From Corbicula japonica (Eukaryota; Mollusca; Bivalvia; Venerida; Cyrenidae), in NCBI GenBank assembly GCA_038501625.1, contig JAZAYU010000368.1:236501-300500 (forward strand): a DNA stretch of 64,000 nucleotides, read 5' to 3'. Positions 46,401-59,100 of the stretch are shown one piece after another. Numbering within the stretch: position 1 is the stretch's first letter; every line of letters begins with the position of its first letter. The notes under the pieces were generated by a model. That model did no database searches. It had not been told where the DNA came from and worked only from the letters and a program-made list of their open reading frames with translations. Position numbers and translations under genes: made by a program.

Positions 46401-49400
46401 TTTTGAATAATTACAACCTCTACTGCCTGTTGCAAAGACATATAATTGCTAACCTTTACGCGGACGAAAGATCGTTCACTGGCGGGCATAAGAATAGGAT
46501 TCAAACGACAAGAAAAACGAAATCATTAAAATGTTTAGGGTAGTCTTTGCTGTCGTTATGTATCTTAAAATATCTTTTTCGGAAATTGTTTGGACATTTT
46601 GCCGAGTTTGCTGTGTTTTATTTGGAATCTGTTACTTTTCTGGTTACATGTAGTTATAGTTTTAGTAGTACATTGTAATTATTACCTGTAAGAACTAGCA
46701 GATTTTATTAAGTCACAACTCCATGCAATAATAAAATAGAAATTAGATTTAAGGCCATGAAATACTTAATAATAAAACAAGAATATTTATGTTGCACTTA
46801 GCAAAATAATTAGTAAAAAATGTGAGTTCTGTGTCTGATGGTACACACATTATACGTCTACAGGTCTCAAAATTTAAAGAGTGGAAAATACAAACCTATA
46901 ATACTTTAAAACATTCTCACGAAATGAACTGATTTCAAAATTAATAAAACATTAGATAAAACGGCGAGACCTTACCACTTGAAGTTCTTGAACGCCAGAA
47001 CCAAGCCCCTGTAATTATAAGAAGATGTTTGAACATCGATTTCATATCAATTAATTTTGCCATGAGATTAAATACCGTTAATTAAAGGCAAATCGTTGCT
47101 TTTGCCTTTAAGAAATATTCCCTTTGTTTTCATGATTAAGATTGACTTTAAGTATTTATTCATATTTTGAACATAGTTTAAGTTTGCTACAGGTAAAATA
47201 TGATAAATAATGGTCCAATAACTGTTAAAAAACACACCCACTACTGAGAAAAATTGGATTAAGTAAAAAAAGGTCTAATTAACCATTGTCTACTTTTGTA
47301 AATAGTTCCCACATTCTGATATACTTATATTTAATTCCAAATATAAAACATAAGAATTGGTCAATTACAATGGTTATCCGAATGGTAACTAGATAGATGA
47401 AATGGGAACGCTGGAATACATCGAACATAACAAATATGAAAATATTGCAGGCTCGGTTTGATTGAGCCTTTTCTTGAACAGAAATGGAAGTGCATATACA
47501 CTGTAAGTGTCCATGCCGCATAGCCACGGATTAAGCGTTACTCCATATTTACACCAATAAACAGTACAATTTAGTTCCCACCAGTCAAAACGAAACAGAT
47601 AATGGTTTTATTATGGAAAATAGTGAGGAATATATAAACAAATTGAATAGGTTCGTACCTGATTTTATCCTATAAATAATGATACACACTATGACGATCC
47701 CCAATATGACGAGGATTGTAACAACAACAGCTATTATTGTCACTAAAACAAAACAATGCAATACAATTATTATGTTGTTTTTTTAACTTTGACACTGACA
47801 AAGTATAAACTCATAAAACAGACATTGAAATAGACCACTCACTTTCTTTCCTTACCAGAAGGAAAGTGTACATAATTTATTTTAGTTAATACTTAAAAGT
47901 GAAATCCCAATGGTATCTTAATATTGTATAGGGACCAAGTCATCATAGAATTATATTTCAGCCGAACAGAGAACTACGGCTATTAAGGCGACTGCATTTT
48001 TCTTGGACGTGTGATGTATTGTGCAATCGAAAACAGTGAGGAGAGTTTTAATGAAAAGATAATTCAATTCTGCTAAATCTAAACGAAAAAAAAAATAAAA
48101 AAATAAAAAAGGGGAAAACATCTAAATAGTAATTTACTACTAACCAGTTTTCGCATTGGATCTCCACCAGTCCATATCTTAAAAAAGAGAAAGATTAAGG
48201 AATATTATTTAATACTGCACGTGGAAGGTTCTTCATATTAACTACAATATTACACATATAAGTGTGCATATTTTATTTCCACATAAAATATATAGTTAGT
48301 CTTAAAATCCTTAAAATAACCACAATTATTCCAATAGCGTTTGTAAGATTGTTATGTTGATATATTTTCTTTACATATTTCTATTCACCTTATTTCCCAG
48401 GAAATAAAGGATTCATTACATGTATAAATAAAAGGACATAGTCATGTAAGCGGGATATACTCGTTTTTATTCTTGGTATATTTAAGCATTAATTTTTTAA
48501 TATCCGATACACTTAACTCTTCTTTTCATAGTATATTTATCCCGTCTTGAATCACATATTGTGTGTGGCAATAACGCCGTAATGTGACAGGTAATAGCGT
48601 GCTTGGATGAGTAAGACAGGCCGCCGTAGCTGTTGCGATTTCTGTTCTTTTTTCGGGTCTGACCTCACCGAAAACAAGATGTAAATATTCATCGATCCGT
48701 GATCACCTATCGATTCGTGTCGTAATTTCATGGACGGATTACACGCTGGTGCGGCAGAAAAAATTTGTCTTATACTGTAGATATTTATTTGAAACAATAT
48801 ATTTTAGATTTTAGCAGTATTTGAAATAAAAAGGTTACGAAAGGCGTAAAAAAAGACAAAAAAAAATCAACAACAATTAAATTAATTGATTTTAGCAATT
48901 TATATTTTTAAAAATATATATCAAAAATCGAACATTTTCATTTTATTATTTCCTCTCCCATTTTGGCACGTCACTGAAAGCTTTGTTGCAATACTATCAT
49001 TATCAATAGGACCCTAGGAAATGAACTAAGTAAACTGCCAGACAAAAGTTATTTACCAAGTTTAAAACTTGAGTAAAACCCAATTAAACTGTCATCATTT
49101 TTTTGTGTTTGTTATGATTTATGAAATGAAAGACTACATGTGATAAATAAGTTTTTCAACTGCCTAGAAATGAATTTGTGAATATTTAACATAAATCCAT
49201 TTTTAATTACTTAAAGTTAAAACATTGGAGTCTGAAATTACTCCTCTTACAATTTTTAATTAACACAAGTCATGTTTTTATAGTTCCAAACCATTAAAAG
49301 TAGTAAAACATTACAGGAGGTGTGACCCTGATGCCATGTTAATTTTTCTTTGCTTTTTCAATACTTGATCAATCTAAATCATGACACTTGAATGGAGTCT

Positions 49401-52061
49401 AAAAGTTTTGACTCAAAGTTTCTGTAAAGCAGTGTATCAAGTTTTCAAAATGCAAATTTAATGACGTCTTCAGCCAGGCAATGAAATGTCACGGATCGAT
49501 GAGCAAGCTTCCAGACGACCTAGAACATTTTCCTTGTATGTCAAAGATTAGAATATTAAATACTATCATAATTTTTTCTGAGCATGTCAGTTAGGAATGT
49601 ATAGATGTGACATTTACCTACAGTTTTAGGTAAAACTGAAAAAGATGAAGAGATTTCCACTGCGGATGCGCTGTTTTTTTTAAATACTAAGCGTCACGAA
49701 TCACGGAGTAAGCAGGGTATTTTTAATAAAACACTTATTTTTTTTGACAAACTCACTTCTTTCAGGATTTTCCTCCAAGCTAGAAATAAAAGCCGTACCA
49801 TCAGGTAAACGTCCTTCTCTGTGCACTCCAGTTGCACTTGTTGAAATAAGAATGGATTCTTCACGAACTGACTCCTTTTTTGATCTGGGTGTTGGTAGTT
49901 CTCGCTGTGTTGGAGATTCCTGTGAGTTTCTTCAGAAACAGTAAGAAATATTAATGTTTATGCGTTCACATCTACGCTTTACAAATAAAGTTTACCCAAC
50001 TTTGATAAATAACGCTGCTGCAGTAAAACATTTCAAAATGCATATTTATGTAGGAAAATGTTAACAGAAGAGTTGATCTATATAGTGTTATGTCTTTTTC
50101 ATGACAGCGCTTAAACAGTGTTAAATAAATCTTCGAGATACTGAAAGCGATGTTTGGCGATGTTTGTATGTTAATGGTCTTGAGTAAGAATATCCAATAA
50201 GGCATGAAATATAAAATTAAAATGTCTTCTTAATGACACCATTATTATGACTTACGAAATTTTGCTTTTACACAAAAAGCCGTCAAAGTCATCCCTGAAC
50301 TCGTCTGGGGAACATGGACGCACACATGTACCATCTACAACGGAAAGTTTAGGGAAAGTGAAATGGCCAAATGCTACTTCATATAGAATCATATCCCAAA
50401 TGTATGAAAACACAATAGTCAAGTCGGCATTCTGATTTGTTGTATACAACCATAAAATTTTTAAATGGTCAGTTAGAAATGTTTCGATGTTTGTCGGTAA
50501 AACAAATATTACGGGTACATAATTTATTCGTTTCATTCTACAAGAGAAATGTTAAGGAAAGGAAATGTCGCTTACTTGGGAGAGGAAACTGTCCACTTTT
50601 GCAAGGATCGCTTTTGTTTACATGACTGCAGAAAAAATTGTCGTGTTCTTCATCCTCGTCAAGATCAAGGAGAAACCGTCCTTCATCGTTAAAGAAGCCA
50701 ATGTTGTAATTGCAATATACGAAAGTGTGATTGATATGGTTGCCAGGTGTATGTATAAGGTACCGCTTCGGTAGGAACTGTCGATGTTTGTTTTGACGGG
50801 CTCTGAAGCAGTCAGATGGAGCAGATTCATAGGTACCAGCCGGGCATCTTTCTTCAGCAATGATAATCTTGTCGCTCGTATTTGCATCATTTAGTGCCCT
50901 TCGATGATATCCTTAAAAAGAAACCAATAAGTTTTTTTTTATAAAAGTTATCTAGTTCTTCGGTTGGGATGTAAACAAGAATTTAGAACCTGGTTTAAAC
51001 CCCAAGTGGAAAATTGTTTTGTCACTGACCATTCCAATGCGGTAACCCCTTTGGTTCTCATTTTCGTTAAATGTTCTTGAGAATGATCTGTTTTCTCTCT
51101 CTTTTAACGTGCAAAGTTTAATGTTGAACTGCATTGTGCCGTCAGAGGTATTTTGTTATTTTTCTTTTCTATCAATTTCAAAGACAAATCTACACAGCTC
51201 TAAAGCTATTATTAAAGTTACTTAGCCAATATTTCAAAAAACCAGCAAAATATATACTAAGGTATGCGGTAAGAAATGTGTTAATTGTATTGACTAACCG
51301 TTGGCCAATGTTTTTGCGGAGGACGACGATGCAATAAAATTCTCAGTTTTACTTTCTTGTTATTTATACCAATAAGGCTCTTTATTGTCCCCTTCAAATT
51401 TGAAGCGGACACTCTAGAGCCTTATTGATACATGTATTAGAAAAGAAACAAGTCTCACAACAATTTAACGAGATGTATTTTTATTTTCTTATTTTCAATC
51501 ATACACGAAAAAACTTTCGGATAACAAATAAAAGTAATGACTTTTCCAGGGCCAATCGACTCAACCACTAATTATAAAAGTGCAATAGGTCAACACTGAA
51601 AATCAAACCCTTACGGTTGCAGCCCCAAGCCACATATCCACAGCACGCTACCGATAGAGCTAGCCAGGGCAACCCCTAAAAGGTTATTTGGAAACGGTAA
51701 CCGATTTATATTTTGTCTAATAAAAACAATGACTTTTAAGACGGTGATACTTTCAAGAAATGAGAACAATCAGATTACCTGCAGCACAAGTTAAGTTGTT
51801 GGGAGAGCAAAATATGTTGGCTTTTCCCGCGACATTAACACAAATAGGTTTATGGCCGGGCAGACATCCGTCAGTGAAACCACAATTTGTGAGTGTAAGC
51901 TGAAAATTCTCTGGCGGAGGACACGCAAACTTTTGGTAAGAACATGACTCGGAAAGAAATATCTTTTCCGACATCAGCTTTGGAGGTTCTGTCGGCTGGT
52001 CAAATAGTGGAAGGGCTTCTGCCGTTGTACTTGTGCAAACTATCAGAAGAATTGAAGGTAT
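40407..52061 (-). CDS. Gene B: paralogue of gene A, TNFR-like single-pass membrane receptor (14 exons placed)
   Basis: Exons: 52061-51779, 50911-50576, 50334-50256, 49929-49757, 49659-49618, 48177-48145, 47742-47659, 47008-46976, 43966-43937, 43120-42954, 42373-42302, 41845-41765, 40799-40719, 40442-40407 (stop). All phases join, giving 509 residues without the start exon. Order: leader (IPSILLIVCTSTTAEA), seven-cysteine module, RCPAG module, GTCVRPC module, charged stalk, transmembrane helix ending IIIYRIK, tail. The first four exons and the transmembrane exon have the same phases as gene A. The tail holds an ISIHIHNSSMTI segment and two tandemly duplicated 27-codon exons. The ATG exon is not found. 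The 33-nt and 30-nt exons after the membrane exon and the terminal exon are the least certain. Confidence 0.7.
40719..40799 (-). CDS. Gene B tail exon, duplicate 2
   Basis: 81 nt, phase 0 to 0, gtcaag|GAATTGG to GTTCAG|gtttac. It encodes 27 residues with DETQSKEV and ending DTPVQ. It aligns end to end with the exon at 41765-41845 (DETPNKDV, DTPAQ), so one arose by exon duplication. Confidence 0.65.
41765..41845 (-). CDS. Gene B tail exon, duplicate 1
   Basis: 81 nt, phase 0 to 0, gtcaag|GAATCGG to GCCCAG|gttaat. See the partner at 40719-40799; the flanking acceptor sequence (gtcaag) and the spacing of ESV/ELD, DET and DTP are shared. Confidence 0.65.
42302..42373 (-). CDS. Gene B tail exon (Gly/Asp-rich)
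   Basis: 72 nt, phase 0 to 0 (tttcag|TCCGATG to CTAGAG|gtacta), encoding SDGPDGNGGSPESGFLLDDH. The segment ending DDHYELE is acidic with a single tyrosine. Confidence 0.6.
42954..43120 (-). CDS. Gene B cytoplasmic exon with IHIHNSS motif
   Basis: 167 nt (tctttag|AGTATC to TCATTG|gtatga, phase 1 to 0). It contains NGENISIHIHNSSMTIENSD (bases about 43006-43065). It aligns with gene A exon 8045-8178 by phase, position after the membrane helix, NET near the start and GEN-x-(T/S)-(V/I)-H-(V/I/L)-H. The alternating I-x-I-H-x-S-S-M-x-I pattern resembles amyloid signalling motifs such as RHIM. Confidence 0.6.
43455..43895. repeat. Three-unit tandem repeat, about 135-157 bp unit
   Basis: Units begin near 43460, 43612 and 43745 and share tgacc..accttgaagcgagcc, gtcgtctca, tttcaggtttctttgaaatcc, ggttcaagagt and aagtcatatgacc. 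It ends with agggggagataacaaatg. It is related in style, not in sequence, to the arrays at 19.5-23.5 kb. It lies in a gene B intron just beside the 30-nt exon at 43937. Confidence 0.75.
44560..44700. mobile_element. About 140-bp near-perfect palindrome (fold-back MITE)
   Basis: tacttattagcttggaaata ... aaatcgttattgacc pairs with ggtcaataacgattttt ... tattttccagctaataagta across a short centre (gaggcgatagccga). Arms are about 62 bp with few mismatches. It lies in a gene B intron. Confidence 0.8.
44698..44790. repeat. Direct repeat pair beside the palindrome
   Basis: ctgttttattacatgaacta (44698 on) and cagtttattacatgaactat (44762 on), each followed by aaata, are separated by a TA-rich spacer. 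The repeat starts at the palindrome's edge and may be a displaced terminal duplication. Confidence 0.6.
44791..46975. other. Gene B intron
   Basis: AT-rich DNA without recognised exon or repeat family. Confidence 0.4.
47404..47480 (+). repeat. Dispersed 75-bp repeat with hairpin, copy 2
   Basis: aatattgcaggctcggtttg followed by attgagcct, preceded by gggaac...atcgaacat as in the copy at 25271-25345. Confidence 0.6.
47659..47742 (-). CDS. Gene B transmembrane exon
   Basis: 84 nt (ttttag|TGACAAT to AAATCAG|gtacga, phase 1 to 1) encoding TIIAVVVTILVILGIVIVCI and then IIYRIKS. One membrane helix with a basic cytoplasmic end; counterpart of gene A 12691-12780. Confidence 0.75.
48178..49617. other. 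Gene B intron
   Basis: AT-rich; an ORF-like stretch at 48552-48797 lacks splice context and is not called. Confidence 0.4.
50576..50911 (-). CDS. Gene B second cysteine module exon
   Basis: 336 nt (tttttaag|GATATC to CTCCCAA|gtaagc, phase 1 to 1). It begins GYHRRALNDANTSDKIIIAE, then ERCPAG, VYCN and EHDNFFC, ending at LP. It aligns residue for residue with gene A 15756-16100, having lost one cysteine (ARQ where A has ACK). Confidence 0.75.
50985..51080 (+). repeat. Dispersed repeat family R1, partial copy 3
   Basis: ggtttaaaccccaagtggaaaattgttttg and ...gcggtaacccctttggtt match the middle of the copy at 12340-12656. Confidence 0.4.
51367..51430. repeat. 64-bp palindrome
   Basis: taccaataaggctct pairs with agagccttattgata. 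An inner stem tgtccccttcaaatttgaag, then cggaca, continues it. It lies in the gene B intron between its first two placed exons. Confidence 0.75.
51595..51705 (-). repeat. tRNA-derived SINE-like copy 2
   Basis: Minus strand: head aataaccttttaggggttg, A-box-like tggctagctctatcggtag, B-box-like agggtttgatttt about 40 bases on. Same family as 3232-3345. Confidence 0.5.
51779..52061 (-). CDS. Gene B leader plus first cysteine module exon
   Basis: 283 nt (tttttacag|ATACC to GCTGCAG|gtaatc, phase 0 to 1). Hydrophobic leader, then seven cysteines spaced C-x6-C-x12-C-x5-C-x7-C-x10-C-x6-C as in gene A, with PG in the x7 loop and NLTC at the end. No in-frame ATG before the leader in this exon. Confidence 0.7.
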
Positions 52062-52819
52062 CTGTAAAAACAACAAAACAAAGATGCCAATTCCAACTAA
52101 GATTAGAAGTCTTCTTATGAAATATTATCAAATAAATCTAACAGCCGTTGTTTCTGATCATGATGTTTGACGAATTCGAACATCATTCAATTCTTCAATT
52201 CTGTGTTAACTTATAATACCTGTATATTGTGATCAGAAAGCTAACTTAAGTTAAATTCAAGATTCAAGATAAAAAATCTATTGAACATGCTGAAATGTGG
52301 TACTAAATGACGTGAAAATTAATCAGTAAAAATCTTCCATGGATGGAACACATGATTTCGAGGGTCCCCATTAACAAATCCAACATATCAGCAAGATTTC
52401 ATCTGTTCGCCAAAGTAATTTAAAAGATTTTTAATAATAACGGAGTCGTTAATGTTAATACAACAATAAATCTTAAACAAAACTAATAGTTTAAAAGATG
52501 GTGTTTGAAATTTCGGATCATTAAAGACAGATTGGGCAAATAAGGTTTAACTTATAAGTTGAGTGATTTTTAAAATTAAAGAAAGGTCGAATATGGGGCG
52601 GATGAGTATGCTATTACTGCCTGAATAATGACGGAAATTCTTTAAATTTGCTATAGCGGTTCATTTAAAATAACACATAAGAAATTAATTATTGGGACCA
52701 TGTTAGAAAATAGAAACATAATTTCTCTGATATATATTGCTTCCATCGAAACGTTATGGGTATCTATAGTTATAGTCTTAAATATAGGGTTAATTTGGTC
52801 ACATTTTGTTGCAAGCTGA

Positions 52820-53122
52820 TTATAATATTTGAAATAAACGCACAAGTATATTACGATTTCTTTTTCTAGGTAAGTGCCTGCAAGCGTTTTGTGCAACAAC
52901 TCTTTTTGGACAGATACTTTTGTTTGTGATTTTGCTGCTGAGGACGTCGAGTTCTGGACTTTCATTCTTGATCTTGAAGTCGTGTTCGTGGTAGCTTGAA
53001 TTTGTGTCACTATCTAATATGCAGATTCTATCTGTCGATTCGTTTGGAAGTAATAATCTTTGTTGATTACTCTGGTTTTGTTCTAATGATCTCAAACGGA
53101 ACTTCTTCGCGTTCCTATCATT
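52820..53122 (-). CDS. Gene C terminal exon
   Basis: 303 nt (tttttcag|AATGAT to TAA). 100 residues, Q/N/S-rich then basic (RVVAQNACRHLPRKRNRN). It has no strong internal donor, supporting its role as the last exon. Confidence 0.5.
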   Translation of the reverse strand, partial: NDRNAKKFRLRSLEQNQSNQQRLLLPNESTDRICILDSDTNSSYHEHDFKIKNESPELDVLSSKITNKSICPKRVVAQNACRHLPRKRNRNILVRLFQIL

Positions 53123-56100
53123 CTGAAAAATTTAATAAATATTTTTCTTGCTATTCTGATAAATATAACTTCAAATTGGATAAAATAGTTTGTTAAAGTC
53201 AAAATTATATACAATGGCTCTATGTAATTAAAATTAAATTAAAATAGAATTACAACTCTTTCTGTAATTATTTTTAAAGTTTATGCTAGATTTCAGTTTA
53301 GTTTCTGTCAGGATGATGATCATGATTTCTATTTATTTAGTACGTTTTTGCACTTTAATTACAAAATCTCAGGAATTATCTCAGATAATCAGACGGCATT
53401 TGGTCTGTTGGAGTGTTGTTATGCAGAATGAAAACAAATCGTCTTGAAAACGTTTTGAATGTAGCAGTTACACTTATCGTTGTTTTTCTTGTTAATATGT
53501 TTTACTAAAATCGATAGTTTTTATTTTTAAATTTTTTGAGCAAATAACTTTTGTTTTATGTTATCAATTATAAATTATAATTCATTGATTAAATAAAACG
53601 TAAAGCTAGACATCAAGAACATACATGTACTTGCGTATACTTTAAAAAACTTGAGAGTCACTAGACAAAAAGTTAATTTAAATATGGTTTATCAGCAAAG
53701 CGTCAACAGATTTGATTTTGCCATTTTTCTTGTCGAGTATTAATTTCAGACAATAACATGTACACAACTGTAGATCACCCAGATGTGTTAGGTGCAAGAC
53801 AGAATACAGGGCATACGAGTGTTTTTAAAATGATTTTTGTAAATAACTAAAAAACAAGTTCTGTTTTAATAAAATAACAGCCTTGATGATTAAAGACCAT
53901 GTAGGAATAACCTTTTTTTTTAATTAGCTAATTTTGTATACATGTATATATTTATAATATTTTCCGTGAAGACACAGAGACATTCAACAAATTTTGAATG
54001 CCCTCGTTCAAACTGATATCGTTTGCACGTTTTGCATCAAAAATATTTCTTTTGTTTTTTTATGCGCGAGAATATAAGGACTGATTAAACATCTAAAATT
54101 TGGAAAATTTTCACGGTTGTGTTTAGTAATTCCTTGTAAACGGAATTTCGAAGAAGGTAGCACATTGTTTTAGAACAGTTTTATAATATAATCTAAAAGT
54201 AAGAAAATATGTGATTGATTTGTAAATTCGACATAAGTATTATTATTGCGTGCAACGGACATGATGTTAAACTCAAACTGGTTTGTATATTCGTACTGTA
54301 TGATGATTCGCTGGAATAAATATAAGTAGACTTCCAATATCCACGATTCTTTATCAATTTAAAAAAAAGCTTTATAATGATGTAATAATATTTTTTACCG
54401 TTCGTCTCTTGTTGTTACCCCATTTATCTTCGTTGTCAGTTGTTTTCTTGTTTTGTATTTTCGAAAGGGATGCAAACGTTCCTGACATTGCAATGCAAAT
54501 ATCTGTGAAATAAAAAAAAACAGTTTTTAAGAAATGAAACTTAAGCGCGTATGTCATCATGTTAGTGAACTCAAAGTATTAAAATAATATTCCGCAAGAA
54601 AATTGCTAAGTACTAAATTAAATTTAATGGCTTCAAATTTATGATAATACCTCCTGTATTCACCGGTTCATTGCTAGTACTATTTTCCGTCTCTGGCTCG
54701 GTTAAAAGCAGGTCAAACTTTGGCAAAGAAACGAAGATTGTCTTCTTTTTGTTCATTTCATTGTTCCGTTCTAATGACGCATGTAGGGCAGCTTTATTTA
54801 CTTTGTTTTGAAACATGTTTCTCCAAACATCATGTGCTTGTAAAACATAACAGTTGGAGAGCGCCCAGATCTGAAAATCAAACATACAAGATTAGTGTTA
54901 ATATATTTGCGTAAGATTACTTAAAATGAATTTTGAAATAAATAGAATTAAAAAAGGAAATTTCCTTCACGAAAGTAACTGCATTACAGCAACAGTTTAC
55001 ACGCAACCTGCTTAAATACCATACGCCCCTATAGTTACTTGTATTTTGGTTCAAGTATGTTTGTGCTTCTTTTTTTAATTTGAAATCAATAATTATTAAA
55101 TAAATTTTGAAACTGGACCTTAAATTGCTTTGTCGACATATTTTGCATTGTGTCTTTATTTGACGATTTATACATACATTTCTTGTATGTATTAATTATG
55201 TTGTGCGTCGAATAGAAATTCATCAATTGGCGACGTAAAAAGAGCATTAATAAATTAATAAGACAATATGATCAGTTTTCAACTTTCCATGTAGAAGGAA
55301 GTAAAATTTCAATAACAAGCGAAGAAATAAAGCTTTGATAATGATTAACTTGTGAATGTTCTTTTAAATAGTTAAAACAATTAGTAAATAACATGTGTTC
55401 CTGATGAACAAAATGATTTATTAATTCAAACTTCTTCAATTGTTTGTGCTGATTGGGAAAATATAGCCAATGCACAATGTAATAAGTCTTTGCTTGGTAC
55501 TATTGTAATCTCTGTTTTAGCAGCTAACAATTTTAATTAAACATCTTTGTGTTATTCGGCTAAATATGCATCAATAGTTATGAACAGAACAGAACAGTAC
55601 TTTATTATTCACCCAGGTACATGACGTACAACATGGGGTTCATGCATAATAAGTTCAGAAAATACACAAGTTTTTCGGTTCCTGTAAATTACAAATGTAT
55701 CATATAATTGTAATGTATCATAACAAATTATATAAAGTAAAAGCAAACTATAATGTTTAAATCAGTGGGGTGGGGAAATGGATTGAATGTTTATAACTTA
55801 TTTCACAAAAATGGTTAATGCATTTCTAAATTTACAATTTGTTACTGGGGGTAGCAGAAAAGCAAAATCACAACAAAAAATACAACAATAAAAGCGAGAG
55901 TGTTATTAACAATTATAAGATGTGTATATTATACAATAGGAAATACATGATTAGCTACGCGCCTGCAAATTATCCGAAGTCACGTGATATTACCAAAATA
56001 GTACAGGTAGAAAGCGTGCGTAAAGGGATTAGCGACACAGGTAAATAAATCTGGTTACAGGTGTGAAATATGCATTAGCGATCAGTCAATGAGATTTTTG

Positions 56101-59100
56101 TCTGGGTCACTAGACGACACAATTACTACGGACAGCTCTTTTTACAATCAAAAGGTAGGATTATTATTTTACAAAGATATAAACAGGCATTTTCAAATAC
56201 TACATTAGGCACATGTAAAAATTATGATATTCAATTATGTGTATTGACAAGTAGAGTGTGACATCTGTGGACCCGCGATCAGTATACATGGCTACAGAGT
56301 CATCTAGGGTCTACGATGTTCGTTTTGGTAAATGAAAACCACTAACTAAATAACCTACAATATAAGTAAGAGAATATAATATTTTGTAATTAATGTACAT
56401 TTGATTGAACAGCTAGCATATGGATATTAATGAACATGAGGTAATAAACATAAGGCATTTCTAAGTGAAAGTGAGTAATCAGGATATACATTTTCACAAT
56501 CGCATACATTAAACTAAAAACAATGGTATCGGTGAAAGTGGTTGGATGGCATTGGCATATTTTGAAGGGAGAGTATTATTTGAACTTATCCTTAATAACT
56601 TTTGCGAATTTTGATACTTGTTTTAGTATGCTGATCGACGAAGACGATATGAGGGACTTAAAGTTGAGATTGTGCGGATACGCAAGGTAGGTGCCTATAT
56701 ATCGGTCTCTTTCGTTACTAAAGTAATTACACACAAGCAGGTAATGTTCTTCAGAACCAATTTGTCCGGTCCCACATAAGTTACATAGTCTTTCATTTGA
56801 TAGTGTTCCGTCATAGCGTCCGGTTTCGATTGGAAGAGAATGGTTTGCGGTTCTAAACTTGAAGACATTGATATAATCGGCGCGAGATAAAGTTTTAAAA
56901 TAACATTCAAATTCATGTTTTTCCTTAAAGTTAAGGTAAGACCGACCTTTGTTTGATTGCAAGAGTTGCTCGTGCAAGGACTGCTTAAATTGGTCTACTA
57001 GTATTTGCTTAACTAGCTTGGAGGTATAACATCCGGGATTGATATGTGCCTGATTAAGCCATAAATCTGGTCGCCCAACCGAGCCTAAAATTTCTTGTAT
57101 TTTGTTGACCCATTTAAAGTTGGTGTTCGTTTGGTTAAACATATATTTATATATCTGGAACGAGAGTTTTTGTTCTTTGACTGTCAAAAGGCGGGTCCAA
57201 AATGATATCATACGATATTTTATAGTAATACTTATAGGATACCGGCCTAACTCGCCATATAGAAAGTTTAAAGGCGTAGATTTTCTAGCGTTTGTAATTT
57301 TTCTTAAGAAGTCGCTGTGAACCTTTTCAATTATATCTAAATTTTCAAATCCAAATATTTCTGAACCATATGTTAATATAGGGAGAACGGTGTGATCAAA
57401 AAGTTTAATTATTAAGTCGACGGGTAAATCTGCGTTGTTTGCCCTAGTGAATAGCAAATGCATGGCTTTGGAGGCTTGTTCTACAACATGTTTCCTTGCG
57501 CTTAAAAAGGACCCGTTACTTGTAAATGTTACACCTAAGTAATGGTATTTGTTCGTTATTTCTAATGTTTCTGTACCAAGTTTAAAATTGAAGTTTCTTA
57601 GTTGTCTGGCGCCAAATACAATAACTTTCGTTTTATTAATATTTACTTTCAGATGCCAGTTTTTGCAGTAGTCGTTAAAAGTGTCAAGGCTTTTCTGAAA
57701 ATCATCAGCTATATTGGATACGATAATTGTGTCGTCCGCGTAGATTAAGATCAGAAGTTTAAGCCAAAGTGTTACGTCGTCTAGATCGTTAAGCTCTACA
57801 CCAACGCAACCATTAATGTGCATGTACGTCTGTAAATCGTTAAGGAACAATGAAAAAAGAACAGGAGAAAGATTTACGCCTTGTCTCACTCCGATTTCGG
57901 ATAAGAATGGGCTTGATAGCGAGCCGTTATGTGAAATACAAGACTTTATATTATTGTACATGCTATGTATTACTTTAAAGAAATTACCATTTATGTTGTT
58001 TTGCAGCAGTTTATGCTACTAACCTGCCCTCCAGACCTTGTCAAAGGCCTGAGAGAAGTCTACGAATCCACAGAAGAGTTTTTGCTTCCTTTTTTTAAGA
58101 ATTTCTATTAGCGCATGAAGAGCTAAAATATGATCTGCACATGAGTAACCTTTCCTAAAACCGGCTTGGTTTTCATCTAAGATATTGTTTTCTTCTAGAA
58201 ATGTTGTTAATCGATGGTTTAATATCGATGTAAAAAGTTTACCGAGACAGCTCAAAATAGTCTATAGGTCTATAATTATTCGGTTCTTTTGGGTCACCTT
58301 TATTTTTAAATATAGGTTTTATCGTTCCTACTAGCCAATTAGACGGGATAATTCCTGTGTCGAGCACGCAATTAAAAAGTTTGCAGTAAAATGGCAGTAG
58401 GAGATTCTGTGTGGATTTGATATACTCGTTTAAAATGTCATCAGTAGGGCTAGCGGCTTTACCATTTTGAAGTTTTGAGATACATCTTTATATTTCATCC
58501 TGAGTAATTTTCGCGTTGAGGGATTCGGTCGAGTTTTGATTTGTCGGTATTTCGTTATTAAATCTATTATCATCAACATTATTTCTATTAATTTCCTTAA
58601 AGTAGTCATAAAATTCTTCTAATGATGGTGTTGGACTATCTTTTGTTTTGGGTTTTAATTGGTTCAGAAATTTCCAATACTTCTTGGGATTTTTATCGTT
58701 CATTGCTCTTAGTTGTTCGGCGGATATTTGTTTATTTTGTTTAATATAAAAGTTCATAGTACGTTTATATTGTTTACTGGCGTTACGAAGTCTTACTTTA
58801 TTATCATTATTACGGTATTTGTTATATACTTCTTTAGCCTTATGAGAGGGCAGACAAATTTGTTTTGCATAATAAGGTTATTACTGTCGTTTGTTTTTTA
58901 TTCGCACATTTTAATTTTTAAAGTTTTAAGCGTGAGACAATTGTTCGAATTAAAAAATTAAAAACATCCATACTTTTTACGAAATTTTATTGTTACTTGT
59001 GAAAATGTTACAAATGTGCGAATCAATGCCAGTGCCAAAATGTCATTTAATGCTTCTGAAGGAAAGGAGTAGGTTCACGAAGGCCTACTATTGGCCTAAA

